Source: Eubacterium sp. An11 (GTDB lineage: Bacteria > Bacillota > Clostridia > Lachnospirales > Lachnospiraceae). Taken from it: a DNA stretch of 64,000 nucleotides. Made by a program: the position numbers and the translations under genes. The DNA lies in NCBI RefSeq assembly GCF_002161065.1, contig NZ_NFLV01000002.1, forward strand, positions 227,340 to 291,339, given 5' to 3'. Under the pieces are notes generated by a model. It saw only the letters and a program-made list of their open reading frames with translations, ran no database searches and was not told where the DNA came from. This document shows, one piece after another, positions 26,511 to 37,985 of this stretch (position 1 is the stretch's first letter; the number at the start of each line of letters is the position of its first letter).

Positions 26511-27701
26511 TTATTTATCGTTTGCTGCCGCAACACCAGGAAGCTCTTTACCCTCCAGGAATTCCAGAGAAGCGCCGCCGCCTGTGGAGATGTGAGTCAT
26601 CTTGTCACCGAAACCAAGCTGGTTAACAGCTGCTGCGGAATCTCCGCCGCCGATGATCGTGATGGCATCAATATCAGCCAGAGCCTTAGCCACTGCGATA
26701 GTTCCTTCTGCAAAGTTCGGCATCTCGAATACGCCCATCGGTCCGTTCCATACAACGGTCTTCGCATCTTTTACTGCGTTGGCGAAGATTTCTCTTGTCT
26801 TAGGTCCGATGTCCATACCCATCTCGTCAGCTTCCATGCTTCCCTCTACCACACGGCTTGGTGCATCATTGCTGAACTCTTTTGCAACAACGGTGTCAAC
26901 CGGCAGTAATAAGTTCACACCTTTGTCTGCAGCTTTTTTGATCATCTCGTTGGCGTAATCAAGATAATCGGCTTCCAGTAAGGATTTACCAACTTCTTTG
27001 CCCTGTGCTTTCGCGAATGTATAAGCCATGCCGCCGCCGATGATCAGAGTATCTACTTTATCAAGCAGGTTGTTGATAACGGAAATCTTGGAGGAAACTT
27101 TTGCTCCGCCTAAGATAGCAACAAAAGGTCTCTTTGGATTGTTGACTGCGTTTCCGAGGAAATCGATTTCTTTCTGCATCAGATAACCAACTACGGCTGT
27201 TTTCACATATTTGGTCACACCTACGTTGGAGCAATGAGCTCTGTGAGCAGTTCCGAATGCATCATTTACGAAAACATCACAGAGAGAAGCGAGTTCCTTA
27301 GAGAAGTTATCCTCATTTTTAGTCTCCTCTGCACGATAACGGGTGTTCTCCAGTAAGATAACATCGCCATCTTTCATAGCTTCCACAGCTGCTCTTGCGT
27401 TCGGGCCTACCACTTCCGGATCAGCAGCAAATTTTACTTCCTGTCCCAGAAGCTCGGATAAACGTACGACAACCGGTGCCAGAGATAATTCCGGCTTCGG
27501 CTCTCCCTTCGGTTTGCCCAGGTGAGAGCAAAGGATTACTTTTCCGCCGTCTGCGATTAATTTTTTGATGGTTGGCAGAGCAGCGACAAGACGGTTCTCA
27601 TCTGTGATCTTTCCATCCTGTAACGGAACGTTGAAATCGCAGCGAACCAGAACTCTCAAACCTTTTACATTAATATCATCAACTGATTTTTTATTCAGCA
27701 T
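26511..27701 (-). CDS. pgk: Phosphoglycerate kinase
   Basis: 396 residues from the ATG that follows GAGAGGAG; an upstream in-frame start would run into the gap-pgk spacer without a ribosome site. Motifs are [15 protein letters not shown] (N-terminal substrate site), [17 protein letters not shown] and [11 protein letters not shown] near the C terminus (nucleotide site). It makes ATP from 1,3-bisphosphoglycerate. It lies about 95 bp after gap. Confidence 0.97.
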   Translation of the reverse strand: MLNKKSVDDINVKGLRVLVRCDFNVPLQDGKITDENRLVAALPTIKKLIADGGKVILCSHLGKPKGEPKPELSLAPVVVRLSELLGQEVKFAADPEVVGPNARAAVEAMKDGDVILLENTRYRAEETKNEDNFSKELASLCDVFVNDAFGTAHRAHCSNVGVTKYVKTAVVGYLMQKEIDFLGNAVNNPKRPFVAILGGAKVSSKISVINNLLDKVDTLIIGGGMAYTFAKAQGKEVGKSLLEADYLDYANEMIKKAADKGVNLLLPVDTVVAKEFSNDAPSRVVEGSMEADEMGMDIGPKTREIFANAVKDAKTVVWNGPMGVFEMPNFAEGTIAVAKALADIDAITIIGGGDSAAAVNQLGFGDKMTHISTGGGASLEFLEGKELPGVAAANDK

Positions 27702-27796
27702 GGGTGTAATCTCCTCTCTATAACACAAACAGGGTCCGGTCCAACAGACCGGACCCATGTCTGGATCTTATATACTCAATTATGATCGTCTTAAAA

Positions 27797-28813
27797 TTAT
27801 GCTAATTCAGCGAAGTATTTGATTGTACGAACCATCTGAGATGTGTAGCTGTTCTCATTGTCATACCATGAAACAACCTGTACTTCGTATAAGTCATCAG
27901 AAATCTGGCAAACCATTGTCTGAGTAGCATCGAATAAGGAACCATATGTCATTCCAACGATATCGGAAGAAACGATCTCGTCTTCGTTGTAACCGAAGGA
28001 TTCGTTTGCTGCTGCTTTCATAGCTGCGTTGATACCGTCAACAGTGATGTCTTTGCCTTTTACTACTGCTGTCAGGATTGTTGTGGAACCTGTAGGAGTA
28101 GGAACACGCTGAGCGGAACCGATTAATTTACCGTTTAATTCAGGGATAACCAGTCCGATTGCTTTTGCAGCGCCTGTGCTGTTAGGAACGATGTTCACTG
28201 CTGCTGCACGGGAACGTCTCTTATCGCCTTTTCTCTGCGGTCCGTCCAGAGTCATCTGGTCGCCTGTGTAAGCGTGGATTGTTACCATGATACCGCTCTG
28301 GATAGGAGCGTATTTATTTAATGCGTCTGCCATAGGTGCAAGACAGTTTGTTGTACAGGAAGCTGCGGAAATGATAGTATCGTCAGCTTTCAGTGTCTCG
28401 TGGTTTGTGTTGTAAACGATTGTAGGAAGATCATTTCCTGCTGGTGCGGAAATAACAACTTTCTTAGCGCCGGCATTGATATGAGCCTGAGCTTTTGCTT
28501 TGCTTGTGTAGAATCCGGAGCACTCCAGAACTACGTCAACACCGATCTCTCCCCATGGGCAATCATTTGCATCCGGGTATTTGTAGATCTTGATTTCTTT
28601 TCCGTCAACTGTGATAGAGTCTTCACCGTAGGAAACCTTGTCGCATAATGCGTATCTTCCCTGAGAAGAATCGTATTTTAACAGATGAGCTAACATTTCA
28701 GGACTTGTTAAGTCATTGATAGCTACTACTTCGTAGCCTTCTGCTCCAAACATCTGTCTGAAAGCAAGACGACCAATACGACCAAAACCGTTAATTGCTA
28801 CTTTTACTGCCAT
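27797..28813 (-). CDS. gap: Glyceraldehyde-3-phosphate dehydrogenase
   Basis: 338 residues from the ATG after TTAGGAGG; the open frame extends upstream without a ribosome site. NAD-binding [13 protein letters not shown] at the N terminus and the catalytic Cys in [12 protein letters not shown] near 150. First gene of the glycolytic operon, with a 100-nt leader and a consensus promoter. Confidence 0.97.
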   Translation of the reverse strand: MAVKVAINGFGRIGRLAFRQMFGAEGYEVVAINDLTSPEMLAHLLKYDSSQGRYALCDKVSYGEDSITVDGKEIKIYKYPDANDCPWGEIGVDVVLECSGFYTSKAKAQAHINAGAKKVVISAPAGNDLPTIVYNTNHETLKADDTIISAASCTTNCLAPMADALNKYAPIQSGIMVTIHAYTGDQMTLDGPQRKGDKRRSRAAAVNIVPNSTGAAKAIGLVIPELNGKLIGSAQRVPTPTGSTTILTAVVKGKDITVDGINAAMKAAANESFGYNEDEIVSSDIVGMTYGSLFDATQTMVCQISDDLYEVQVVSWYDNENSYTSQMVRTIKYFAELA

Positions 28814-28915
28814 GATAATTCCTCCTAAGTTTTTAGAATTGTTAAAGCTTCGGGTACATGAACCTCTTGTCCACATCCCATAAAAGATTTGGCTCACTAT
28901 GTCAAACCTTTAACT

Positions 28916-28944
28916 ATTTTACCTAATTTATGGTGATTTTTCAA
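28916..28944 (-). promoter_or_regulatory. Promoter of the gap-pgk-tpiA-gpmI operon
   Basis: -35 TTGAAA (28944-28939), a 17-bp spacer and -10 TAAAAT (28921-28916), about 100 bp before the gap start. A second TTGACA-like box further down (near 28903) lacks a good -10. Confidence 0.7.
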
Positions 28945-29059
28945 GTAGAATTTTGCATAAAAAAAAGAAAAATATTATCCCCGATTTTATGCTATTATTA
29001 TATAGCAACTGGTAAAACACAAATTATTCATAAATAATATCCATGAAAGGAGCATCCCA

Positions 29060-29878
29060 ATGCTGATTAGCGACACACATTTGCACAGTTTTTTCTCATC
29101 GGATTCCGAGGCCTCTATGGAAGATATGATTTTACAGGGAATTTCCCTCGGTCTCCGCACCCTCTGTTTTACAGAACACTACGATCATGACTTTCCTGTG
29201 ACGGACGACGGGCTGGATTTTCAGCTGGATTTCGATGCCTACCACAACATGTTTCTCCAAATGAAAGAAAAATATGCATCGCAGATCGAACTGCTCCACG
29301 GCATTGAACTGGGCGTACAAAAACACTCCGGTCCTGCCCTCATCAATTTTTACAGCAAAATCGGAGGACGCTATGATTTCATCATCAATTCCTGCCACCT
29401 GGTGGACGGCGTGGATCCATATGAAAAAATGTTTTTCGAAACCCACACGCCGGAAGAAGGCGTCCGCCGGTATTTCGAGAGCATTCTGGACAACCTGAAA
29501 GTATATCCGTATTTTCAGACAGCCGGTCATCTGGATTATATCTGCCGCTATATCCCTGAACCGCGCCCGGAATTTCACTACGAAGAATACGCCGATGTTC
29601 TCGATGAGATTCTCAAACTTCTCATCAGCAGCGGCAAAGCTCTGGAGGTCAACACCGCCGGCCTGAAAAAGGGACTTCCGTGGCCGAATCCTCATATGGA
29701 CATTCTGAAACGCTACCGCGCCCTTGGCGGCGAACTGATCACCATCGGCAGCGACGCCCACCGCCCGGAGGATATGGCCTACGCCTTTGACCGGCTGCCG
29801 GATATTCTGGCAGAAGCCGGCTTTCAATATTACGCCCTTTACAGAGATCAGAAACCGGAACTGATCCCGATAGACTAA
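29060..29878 (+). CDS. PHP-domain histidinol-phosphatase-like phosphoesterase
   Basis: 272 residues. PHP metal-binding motifs: DTHLHSFFSSD (5-15), FTEHYDHD (34-41), GIELGVQ near 81, NSCHLVDG near 111, AGHLDYICRY near 155 and GSDAHRPEDMAY near 234. The closest family is HisJ/YtvP-type histidinol-phosphatase, but no histidine genes are nearby, so the physiological substrate is uncertain. The start follows AAAGGAG. Confidence 0.88.
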   Translation: MLISDTHLHSFFSSDSEASMEDMILQGISLGLRTLCFTEHYDHDFPVTDDGLDFQLDFDAYHNMFLQMKEKYASQIELLHGIELGVQKHSGPALINFYSKIGGRYDFIINSCHLVDGVDPYEKMFFETHTPEEGVRRYFESILDNLKVYPYFQTAGHLDYICRYIPEPRPEFHYEEYADVLDEILKLLISSGKALEVNTAGLKKGLPWPNPHMDILKRYRALGGELITIGSDAHRPEDMAYAFDRLPDILAEAGFQYYALYRDQKPELIPID

Positions 29879-29920
29879 CCCTTCCGGCACATGTGTGCGA
29901 TCACCACGATCACACCGGCA

Positions 29921-29954
29921 AAACCCCGGCATCGTTTTTCCGATACCGGGGTTT
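29921..29954. terminator. Hairpin between convergent PHP and ABC genes
   Basis: AAACCCCGG(C)ATCG pairs with CGAT(A)CCGGGGTTT around a 6-base T-rich loop. U-tracts on either strand are short. Its position between convergent stop codons suggests a bidirectional terminator. Confidence 0.65.
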
Positions 29955-30009
29955 GGGAACACATGCCATTCCGGATCAAGGACCGCCTGTGCTCATTTCC
30001 AATATTTAT

Positions 30010-31650
30010 TTACAGTCTGCGTCTGCGCACAACCATTACGATGCCCGCTGCCAGCAGCAGTACCGGCAGTACAAATACACAGCCGATCAGCGTTACTTTC
30101 TGGCTGAACGCCGGAACAATGGCTGTGTCGGCGGATAAATCTTTGGCACGGATGGAAATCTTGCTCTCCTGCTGGCTCAGATAATTAATGCCGTTTAACA
30201 CAAAGTCTGTGTTGGCACCGCCGACCGCATAATCAATGGAACTTTCCAGCATATTGCTGCAGCCCGCAACGATCAGTCTGCCACCCTTATCATCAGAAAC
30301 CGCCATGGCAATGGAGAACGGGCCGTCGATATCGCCGTCTTCCTTTTCAATGGTGGAACTGTCGGTATCCACCTTGGAGTACGCGCCGTCACTGGTGGAA
30401 AGGAGGGAAGTCACTGTATACGTGTTTTCTTCTCCGTCCGTATCTTCGGAACCGTCTGTACTTTCTTCAGCCGCCGTGGTATCTTCGTCAGTCTCCCCGG
30501 CGCTCAGGTCAACCAGTCCTTTGGCACTTGGCGCAAGAATATAAACATTACTGTCATACTGCGCCTGGGTCACGTCAGAACTCTCGATTTCCGGAAGCAG
30601 ATAGATCGGATACTGGGTGTACATGGTGCTGTCTGTCTCCACCACAACGCCTGGTTCCACGCCGACATCGTACTCTTCCAGCAGAGAATACAGCTGTGGA
30701 AGATCATCCACGCTGGCATCCAGGAATACATACATTTTACCGCCGTTTGCCATGTAGGTTTCAATCTGCGCTTTCTCATCTTCGGTGATGTCTGTCTGAG
30801 GCCCGTTGATCAGGAGAATATCGCAGTCATCCGGCACAGCTCCCGCGGACAAGAGACTCAGCGTCTCCACGGCATAATTGTCTCCCTCAAAACTGCTGAT
30901 CACATCGGAAGACAGATCTTTTTCTGAGTGGCCGCTCAAAGTATAAACCACCGGAGTTTCGTCAGAGGTCACATAATTGATCGCTTCCGTCAACAGCTGT
31001 TCCACCTGCAGAGAATCCGCAGAATAGGAATATCCGCTGCTGTAGCTGTAGGAGATAAAATCATCCGATGAAATGTACCGGCTCTTATCCCCGCACACCA
31101 CGATCACACTGTCCGCGCTGACACTTTCCGGATCATCCACGTACTCTTCTGTAAAATTCGGATACAGATCCGGATCCCGGTATTCTATCTTGATATTGGA
31201 CGACAGCTTTTTATATTCATTAAAAATCTGTTCATAAGCGCCGTTTACATCGGATTCGGAATTAATGACATAGAAGGTGACCTCCTGATCAAGCGCCTTT
31301 ACGATACTCTTTGTCTGGTCTGACAGGGTATAAAGCTGATTGGACGTCACATCCACACTGAAATCTTTCCAGGTGATCAGAGCGTTGGCAGCCACGGCGA
31401 TGATGAGCACCAGCACCACGGCCACTGCGGAGAACAGACCTTTCTTAAAATGCCGGTTTTTAAAGAACTGCCGGCGTCCGGATTTTTTCCCGTCATCCCC
31501 GGACGTTCCTCCGGCGGCTTCTTCCTCAGCTCCATGGGCATTTTCCTCACTGGCCTTTTCCTCCCCGGAGATCTTTCCCTCTTCCCGGATGGTATCTTCC
31601 GAGATACTATTTTCTAAATCTTTATTTCTTTTCCAAAATTTTTTACTCAT
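30010..31650 (-). CDS. GldG-like ABC exporter auxiliary protein
   Basis: 546 residues from the ATG after GGAGGAG. A charged cytoplasmic N terminus (Glu/Lys-rich, about 60 residues), one membrane helix (about 68-90), a long extracellular part matching the ABC_transp_aux/GldG family (SNQLYTLSDQTKSIVKALDQEVTFYVI near 104-130) and a C-terminal helix followed by RRRRL. It contains a Thr/Glu/Asp-rich loop near 400. Third gene after a Gld-type ATPase and permease; the trio may move lipids, polymers or surface components, but the substrate is unknown. Confidence 0.85.
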   Translation of the reverse strand: MSKKFWKRNKDLENSISEDTIREEGKISGEEKASEENAHGAEEEAAGGTSGDDGKKSGRRQFFKNRHFKKGLFSAVAVVLVLIIAVAANALITWKDFSVDVTSNQLYTLSDQTKSIVKALDQEVTFYVINSESDVNGAYEQIFNEYKKLSSNIKIEYRDPDLYPNFTEEYVDDPESVSADSVIVVCGDKSRYISSDDFISYSYSSGYSYSADSLQVEQLLTEAINYVTSDETPVVYTLSGHSEKDLSSDVISSFEGDNYAVETLSLLSAGAVPDDCDILLINGPQTDITEDEKAQIETYMANGGKMYVFLDASVDDLPQLYSLLEEYDVGVEPGVVVETDSTMYTQYPIYLLPEIESSDVTQAQYDSNVYILAPSAKGLVDLSAGETDEDTTAAEESTDGSEDTDGEENTYTVTSLLSTSDGAYSKVDTDSSTIEKEDGDIDGPFSIAMAVSDDKGGRLIVAGCSNMLESSIDYAVGGANTDFVLNGINYLSQQESKISIRAKDLSADTAIVPAFSQKVTLIGCVFVLPVLLLAAGIVMVVRRRRL

Positions 31651-31661
31651 GACTGCTCCTC

Positions 31662-32528
31662 CTAATTCCATCTGCGTTTCTCAATGGTCTGTATCGACAG
31701 GAAGATGAACACTGCGATAAAGGACAGGTAATAAATGACTGAAGAGGCATTTAAAATACCGGAGCAAAAATCATTGAACCGGTCCATGACAGAAAACCAG
31801 TCGATGATCTTGGACAGACCATTGTCGAACAGGCCCGGACGTAGCCAGGCAAAAAGTCCCAGTACCGCAGCGCCGATCACCGCTGTGATCACCCCTGCCT
31901 TCCAGCTTTTCGTCTGCTCGAAAAAGAACCACGCCAAAAGAATGATCGCTGCCGCGCAGACAATATAAGTATATCTGGCTCTTCCCGGCACAATATCCGA
32001 AAGATTCGGGAGCAGCATGCAAAGAAGCACCACACCAAAAGAAATACCCGCCGCGATCATCTGGCTTTCCGTGATGGACGAGATGAACAGACCGATGGCG
32101 AGAAGACAGGCTCCCACCAGAAAATATCCAAGGCCGCCGGTCAGCACCGTCTTCCAGTTGACATCTCCGTACATGCTCAGTATTCCTGCCTGTATAAATG
32201 TAATGATCACCGCGCCAAGCAGCAGGGTGAGAACTGCCAGATATTTTCCGACAACAATCCCCGTCACCCGCACCGGCGAGGTGAGCAGGAGCTGATCTGT
32301 CTTCTGTTTCCTCTCCTCCGCCATGAGTCGCATGGTGAGGATCGGCACGATAATAATAAAGATTATAGTGATACTTGAATAGATATTAGCCGCGTAATCC
32401 GTATACCCGTACGACATACAGATTACAGAAAAATATACGCCGGAAATGGCGAGAAACAGCGCCAGAAACAGGTAGGCGGATAATGAATGAAAATAGGATT
32501 TCATTTCTTTTATATATATTGCTCTCAT
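31662..32528 (-). CDS. ABC-2 type permease (GldF-like)
   Basis: 288 residues with seven or eight hydrophobic segments. The family segment TMRLMAEERKQKTDQLLLTSPV near residues 65-86 is typical of ABC-2/NosY-GldF permeases. It starts 3 bp after the ATPase stop and is followed 11 bp later by the GldG-like gene, so it belongs to one operon. Confidence 0.88.
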   Translation of the reverse strand: MRAIYIKEMKSYFHSLSAYLFLALFLAISGVYFSVICMSYGYTDYAANIYSSITIIFIIIVPILTMRLMAEERKQKTDQLLLTSPVRVTGIVVGKYLAVLTLLLGAVIITFIQAGILSMYGDVNWKTVLTGGLGYFLVGACLLAIGLFISSITESQMIAAGISFGVVLLCMLLPNLSDIVPGRARYTYIVCAAAIILLAWFFFEQTKSWKAGVITAVIGAAVLGLFAWLRPGLFDNGLSKIIDWFSVMDRFNDFCSGILNASSVIYYLSFIAVFIFLSIQTIEKRRWN

Positions 32529-32530
32529 GA

Positions 32531-33478
32531 TTATTCTTCCTCTCCTTCCTTGCCGGTCAATTTCAGGAATACATCTTCCAGGCTTAACGTCTCCATCTCC
32601 ATTTTTACGATCGGCAGCTTCTTATCTGCAAATTCAAAAAACAGAGCGTCCCGGATATCTTCTTTTCCGGTGGTCTCCGCCGTCACATCAAGCACTCCTT
32701 CATTTTCTCCGGTCACTTCATAAGAAGCGATGTATTCGGATTCTTCCAGCGCTTCCTCGATCCGATCTTTCTCTCCTTTGACAGAGAGGAGAATCCGGTT
32801 CTTATCTGCGAAATGTTCCGCCAGATGCTCCGGCGTATCTTCCGCAACCAGATGTCCCTGATCGATGATCAGCACGTAATCGCAGATGGCGTTTACCTCT
32901 GACAAAATATGAGAGCTCAGAATGATGGTATGTTTTTCCCCGAGTTTTTTGATCAGCGAACGAATCTCGATGATCTGATTGGGATCAAGTCCCACCGTCG
33001 GCTCGTCAAGAATCAAAAGCGGAGGATTGCCGATCAGTGCCTGGGCAAGTCCCACCCGCTGTTTATATCCTTTGGACAGATTTTTAATGAGACGCCCTTT
33101 CACATCGGTGATTCTGACTGCCTCTTCCACCTCGGCAACTGCTTCTTTTCTTTCCTTCTTTTTCCGGATTCCTTTCAGACTGCATACAAAGTCCAGATAT
33201 TCGCTGACCGTCATCTCCTCATAAAGCGGCGGCATCTCCGGCAGATACCCAATGAGCTTTTTGGCCTTAAGGGGCTGCTCCAGCATATCATATTCTCCAA
33301 TTTTTACGTTTCCGGACGTGGCGGAAATATATCCGGTCATGATATTCATGGTCGTGGATTTACCCGCGCCGTTGGGCCCGAGAAGCCCGACAATCTGTCC
33401 TTCTCCCACTGTAAAGCTGATTCCCTTTACAGCATGATGATTCCCGTAATCTTTCACCAGATTTGTTACTTCAATCAT
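32531..33478 (-). CDS. ABC transporter ATPase (Gld-type)
   Basis: 315 residues. Walker A GPNGAGKSTTMN near 35-46, signature NLSKGYKQRVGLAQAL near 133-148, Walker B PLLILDEPTVGLDPNQ near 154-169, switch His in SSHILSEV. A C-terminal extension of about 80 residues is common in this group. First gene of the three-gene exporter operon. Confidence 0.92.
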   Translation of the reverse strand: MIEVTNLVKDYGNHHAVKGISFTVGEGQIVGLLGPNGAGKSTTMNIMTGYISATSGNVKIGEYDMLEQPLKAKKLIGYLPEMPPLYEEMTVSEYLDFVCSLKGIRKKKERKEAVAEVEEAVRITDVKGRLIKNLSKGYKQRVGLAQALIGNPPLLILDEPTVGLDPNQIIEIRSLIKKLGEKHTIILSSHILSEVNAICDYVLIIDQGHLVAEDTPEHLAEHFADKNRILLSVKGEKDRIEEALEESEYIASYEVTGENEGVLDVTAETTGKEDIRDALFFEFADKKLPIVKMEMETLSLEDVFLKLTGKEGEEE

Positions 33479-35243
<1,765 letters not shown>

Positions 35244-35276
35244 TCACTGCATACATTTTGTATTTCAAAAAAATAC

Positions 35277-35349
35277 TTGCCAAATTCGGCAAGGTACTAT
35301 ATAATAGCACCGACGCAAAGGAGTGTCCCATTGGGGATGCTCCTTTTTT
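35277..35349 (+). promoter_or_regulatory. Promoter followed at once by a terminator, upstream of lrp
   Basis: -35 TTGCCA (35277-35282), a 17-bp spacer and -10 TATAAT (35300-35305). The -35 lies in a CTTGCC/GGCAAG inverted repeat. Starting about 7 bases later the transcript meets a terminator hairpin (35317-35329 with 35333-35346) followed by six T. It can end gdhA, make a ~38-nt RNA, or attenuate lrp, which starts 100 bp further on. Confidence 0.65.
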
Positions 35350-35449
35350 GTTTTTGTGGTTTACCTGGAGATAAACTGCATAGATATATCATACATATTT
35401 TACTGCTTAAAATGCATTATTGCTGTTTTTCTACCGGAGGTTGATTTTT

Positions 35450-35920
35450 ATGGATAAAATTGATAAAAAAATAATTTCACTATTGCAGGAAAATGCCAGA
35501 TACCCTTTAAAGTATCTGGCTCAGAAGGTCTTCTTATCTTCTCCTGCCGTCTCCACCCGTATTGAACGGCTGGAAAAAAGCGGTATTATCACAGGCTACC
35601 ACGCAACCGTTGATCCGGTAGCGCTTGGCTACCACATCACCGCATTCATCAATCTGACACTGGACCCGAAACAGAAGGATGAATTCTATCCTTTTGTCAC
35701 TGACTGTCCAAATGTCCTTGAATGCAACTGCGTCACCGGAGTGTACTCCATCATGCTGAAAGTTGCTTTCCCAAGCACCATGGAGCTTGACACCTTCATC
35801 GGCCACCTGCAGCAGTACGGCAACACCCAGACGCAGATCGTCTTCTCCACCGCTGTACCGCCCCGCGGCATTCAGCTACCGCAGGAGGAAGAGGAGGAGG
35901 AAACCGCGCAGAACCAATAG
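35450..35920 (+). CDS. Lrp/AsnC-family transcriptional regulator
   Basis: 156 residues from the ATG after CCGGAGG. Helix-turn-helix at 3-48 (KKIISLLQENARYPLKYLAQKVFLSSPAVSTRIERLE, given here as its region) and an Lrp ligand-binding RAM domain from about 60 to 140. The C terminus is a run of Glu. It lies directly downstream of gdhA, so control of glutamate metabolism is likely. Effector unknown. Confidence 0.9.
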   Translation: MDKIDKKIISLLQENARYPLKYLAQKVFLSSPAVSTRIERLEKSGIITGYHATVDPVALGYHITAFINLTLDPKQKDEFYPFVTDCPNVLECNCVTGVYSIMLKVAFPSTMELDTFIGHLQQYGNTQTQIVFSTAVPPRGIQLPQEEEEEETAQNQ

Positions 35921-36007
35921 CCTCTCGGAGCTGGCTGCGGCGTCCGCACTTGATCTTACAGATACAGCTCTTTTCCGCTGAAAATTTTTGCGGAGCGCGA
36001 CGCATTT

Positions 36008-37207
36008 TCAATCAGACATATATTCTTTTTTTATGACTGTTTCCTTTTCCCATCGGGAAAGAAACGCACAGAATTCATCACTCCTGCGCAGAAAATCATA
36101 CTCTTGGTTTTCTGCATTTTTCATTTCCTGAATCAAATTGCTCATGAGCATCTCTCCCATGGTGCCGGCACCTTTTCTGCTCTGCGCTCCGACACCTTCT
36201 CTGTCCTGCACTCCGGCCCTTCTCACAACCTGATCTCCGGATCTCTCCGCTTGTTTCCCGGCGCTGTTTTTTACCGGCAAATGGCGGTACAGTGCGGAAT
36301 CAGGCACTGAGACATCCTCCATCTTTTGCATGGCGGCAAACATGCTCTCCAGGCTGACAAGACACTGCGATGCGTCCTCTTTCGCCATGGCCACCTGGAA
36401 ATCAACGGCATATTCCTCGTACTCCCACAAATCATACAGGCGAATGGTCTGCTTTGCTGTCTGCGCCAGCATTTCCACATCCTCTTTCCTGTCTTCTTTC
36501 ATCGCAATCTCCATCAGAGTAAGCAGGCCGCTGACCACACCGCTGATATCACTCATCATCTTTCTCTCGATAATCTGCGCCGCCTCTTCCGTCCTGCCCT
36601 CCGCCAGATACAGACCGGACTGGATCATCTTCTTATCATACAGCGTTTCATCAGGCAGTTCCTCAAGAAGCCGTTCCGCCTCCTCATATTCCCCTCTCTC
36701 CTTATGTTTGGAAACCAGCATGGACTTGGCATGATATTTTACCGCCGCATCCTTGCTGTTGCTGTTTGCGGCTCTTTTGTACATTTCCTCAATCTTCGGC
36801 AAGTACTGCTCCTGCATCCCGGCCCTGGCCGTCAGCAGCACAACCCCTTCCAGGGCCAGCGCTGCATTTAGCACCAGTTTGTCGCAGGAAGGATACTCCC
36901 TTATCTTCTCTTCTGCCAGAGCAAATGCATCGGCAATCCCCCTGCCTTCCTCCATGGCGACCATACATATCTCACCGGTAAACGCTCCGATCTCCTCATC
37001 GGTCAGATTTTCTTTAAACGACAACAGCGTATTCAAATCCGTCTCCAGCAGCCTTGCCAGCGCCGGCAGCAGCGTAATATCCGGATAAGACACAGCCTTT
37101 TCCCACTTATTGACCGCCGGGGCAGAGACTCCCAGATATGCCGCCATCTGCTCCTGGGTCATTCCCCTGGCTATCCTCTTCTCCCGGATGATTTCATTTA
37201 TCTTCAT
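36008..37207 (-). CDS. XRE-family regulator with TPR-like helical repeats
   Basis: 399 residues. The N-terminal Cro/C1 helix-turn-helix (KRIARGMTQEQMAAYLGVSAPAVNKWEKAVSYPD, region 10-43) is followed by helical TPR-like repeats (about 70-300), as in peptide-sensing or stress regulators of Clostridia. A Gly/Arg/Gln-rich linker (AGVQDREGVGAQSRKGAG) precedes a short helical C terminus. The start follows GGAGGG. Targets unknown; no short peptide gene is obvious next to it. Confidence 0.85.
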   Translation of the reverse strand: MKINEIIREKRIARGMTQEQMAAYLGVSAPAVNKWEKAVSYPDITLLPALARLLETDLNTLLSFKENLTDEEIGAFTGEICMVAMEEGRGIADAFALAEEKIREYPSCDKLVLNAALALEGVVLLTARAGMQEQYLPKIEEMYKRAANSNSKDAAVKYHAKSMLVSKHKERGEYEEAERLLEELPDETLYDKKMIQSGLYLAEGRTEEAAQIIERKMMSDISGVVSGLLTLMEIAMKEDRKEDVEMLAQTAKQTIRLYDLWEYEEYAVDFQVAMAKEDASQCLVSLESMFAAMQKMEDVSVPDSALYRHLPVKNSAGKQAERSGDQVVRRAGVQDREGVGAQSRKGAGTMGEMLMSNLIQEMKNAENQEYDFLRRSDEFCAFLSRWEKETVIKKEYMSD

Positions 37208-37311
37208 CGTTTCCGCCCTCCTGCTTTATATTTACTTTATTATATAAAACAGCAGCGACACAGACAATTGAATTGTTATTACTTTGCGGGAAGAAAAGTT
37301 AACCGGAGGTT

Positions 37312-37342
37312 AAAAAAGGGACTTACATTTTTATAAGTCCCT
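37312..37342 (-). terminator. Intrinsic terminator of the RlmH-like paralog gene
   Basis: A 9-bp stem AGGGACTTA/TAAGTCCCT (37334-37342 with 37317-37325) followed by six U on the minus strand, 39 bp after the paralog's stop. Confidence 0.88.
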
Positions 37343-37380
37343 ATGCACGTAGACCGCATATAGATTTACAAACATATCAT

Positions 37381-37896
37381 TTACTTGTGATACGGATGAT
37401 GATTCAATATCCGATACCCCCGGTAGATCTGCTCATAAAGAATCATGGCGGTCATGGCCGTGTTCATGGTGAAATCTGAGAGATTCAGAATTTCTGTGTT
37501 TTCTGTTTTATCTTTATCTCCGCTGTCTTCTGTATCATCTATATCATCTGTATCATCTTTATGATATTTTGGGGTGCTGCCGCCTTCCATCCCGGCGAAG
37601 TGAGCAGCCGGGATAAAGAACTGTTTCTTTCCCTGCCCGGACATTTCCCACTGTCCGATGGTCTGGCTGAACGATTCGGAAGTTACGGAGTCCGGTCCCG
37701 GCTGGACCAGACAGACATTGCCGGCATCGGCGGCTTCCGCGAGAAGTTTTTCCCACTCTCTTTCTTTTTTGACAAAGCGGCAGGCAATTTTACAATAGCG
37801 GCTCAGACGCTTTTCATATTCCGCGATAGCTTTTTTATAAAAAGAGGCGGTTTTGACCTCCTCAAAAATGTAAATCTCGTATTTCATTGTTTTCAC
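37381..37896 (-). CDS. RlmH-family SPOUT protein, divergent paralog
   Basis: 171 residues. It keeps RlmH features: an N-terminal EVKTASFYKKAIAEYEKRLSRY (about 13-34) and a C terminus EQIYRGYRILNHHPYHK, the conserved tail. The SAM-binding loop usually written IGGxxG is replaced by FFIPAAHFAGMEGG, and an Asp-rich insertion (about residues 110-133), encoded by 9-bp tandem repeats near 37510-37560, follows. RlmH methylates pseudouridine 1915 of 23S rRNA. Whether this copy is active is doubtful alone; a more canonical rlmH lies at 45.5 kb. Confidence 0.8.
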   Translation of the reverse strand: MKTMKYEIYIFEEVKTASFYKKAIAEYEKRLSRYCKIACRFVKKEREWEKLLAEAADAGNVCLVQPGPDSVTSESFSQTIGQWEMSGQGKKQFFIPAAHFAGMEGGSTPKYHKDDTDDIDDTEDSGDKDKTENTEILNLSDFTMNTAMTAMILYEQIYRGYRILNHHPYHK

Positions 37897-37985
37897 TCTT
37901 TATATAAGATTTGCAGGGAATATCCGGCTTTTGCACAGATCTTCCCTGCATTTTTATGTACGCTTTTACGTTATCTTATTTTGCT

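Noticed and set aside
29132..29962. A 276-codon minus-strand frame opposite the PHP gene
   Set aside because: The plus strand carries all PHP metal motifs and a good ribosome site; the reverse frame is a shadow.
37510..37570. Possible CRISPR or minisatellite from repeated ATCATC units
   Set aside because: The 9-bp units have no spacers and lie in frame inside a coding sequence; they encode Asp/Thr.
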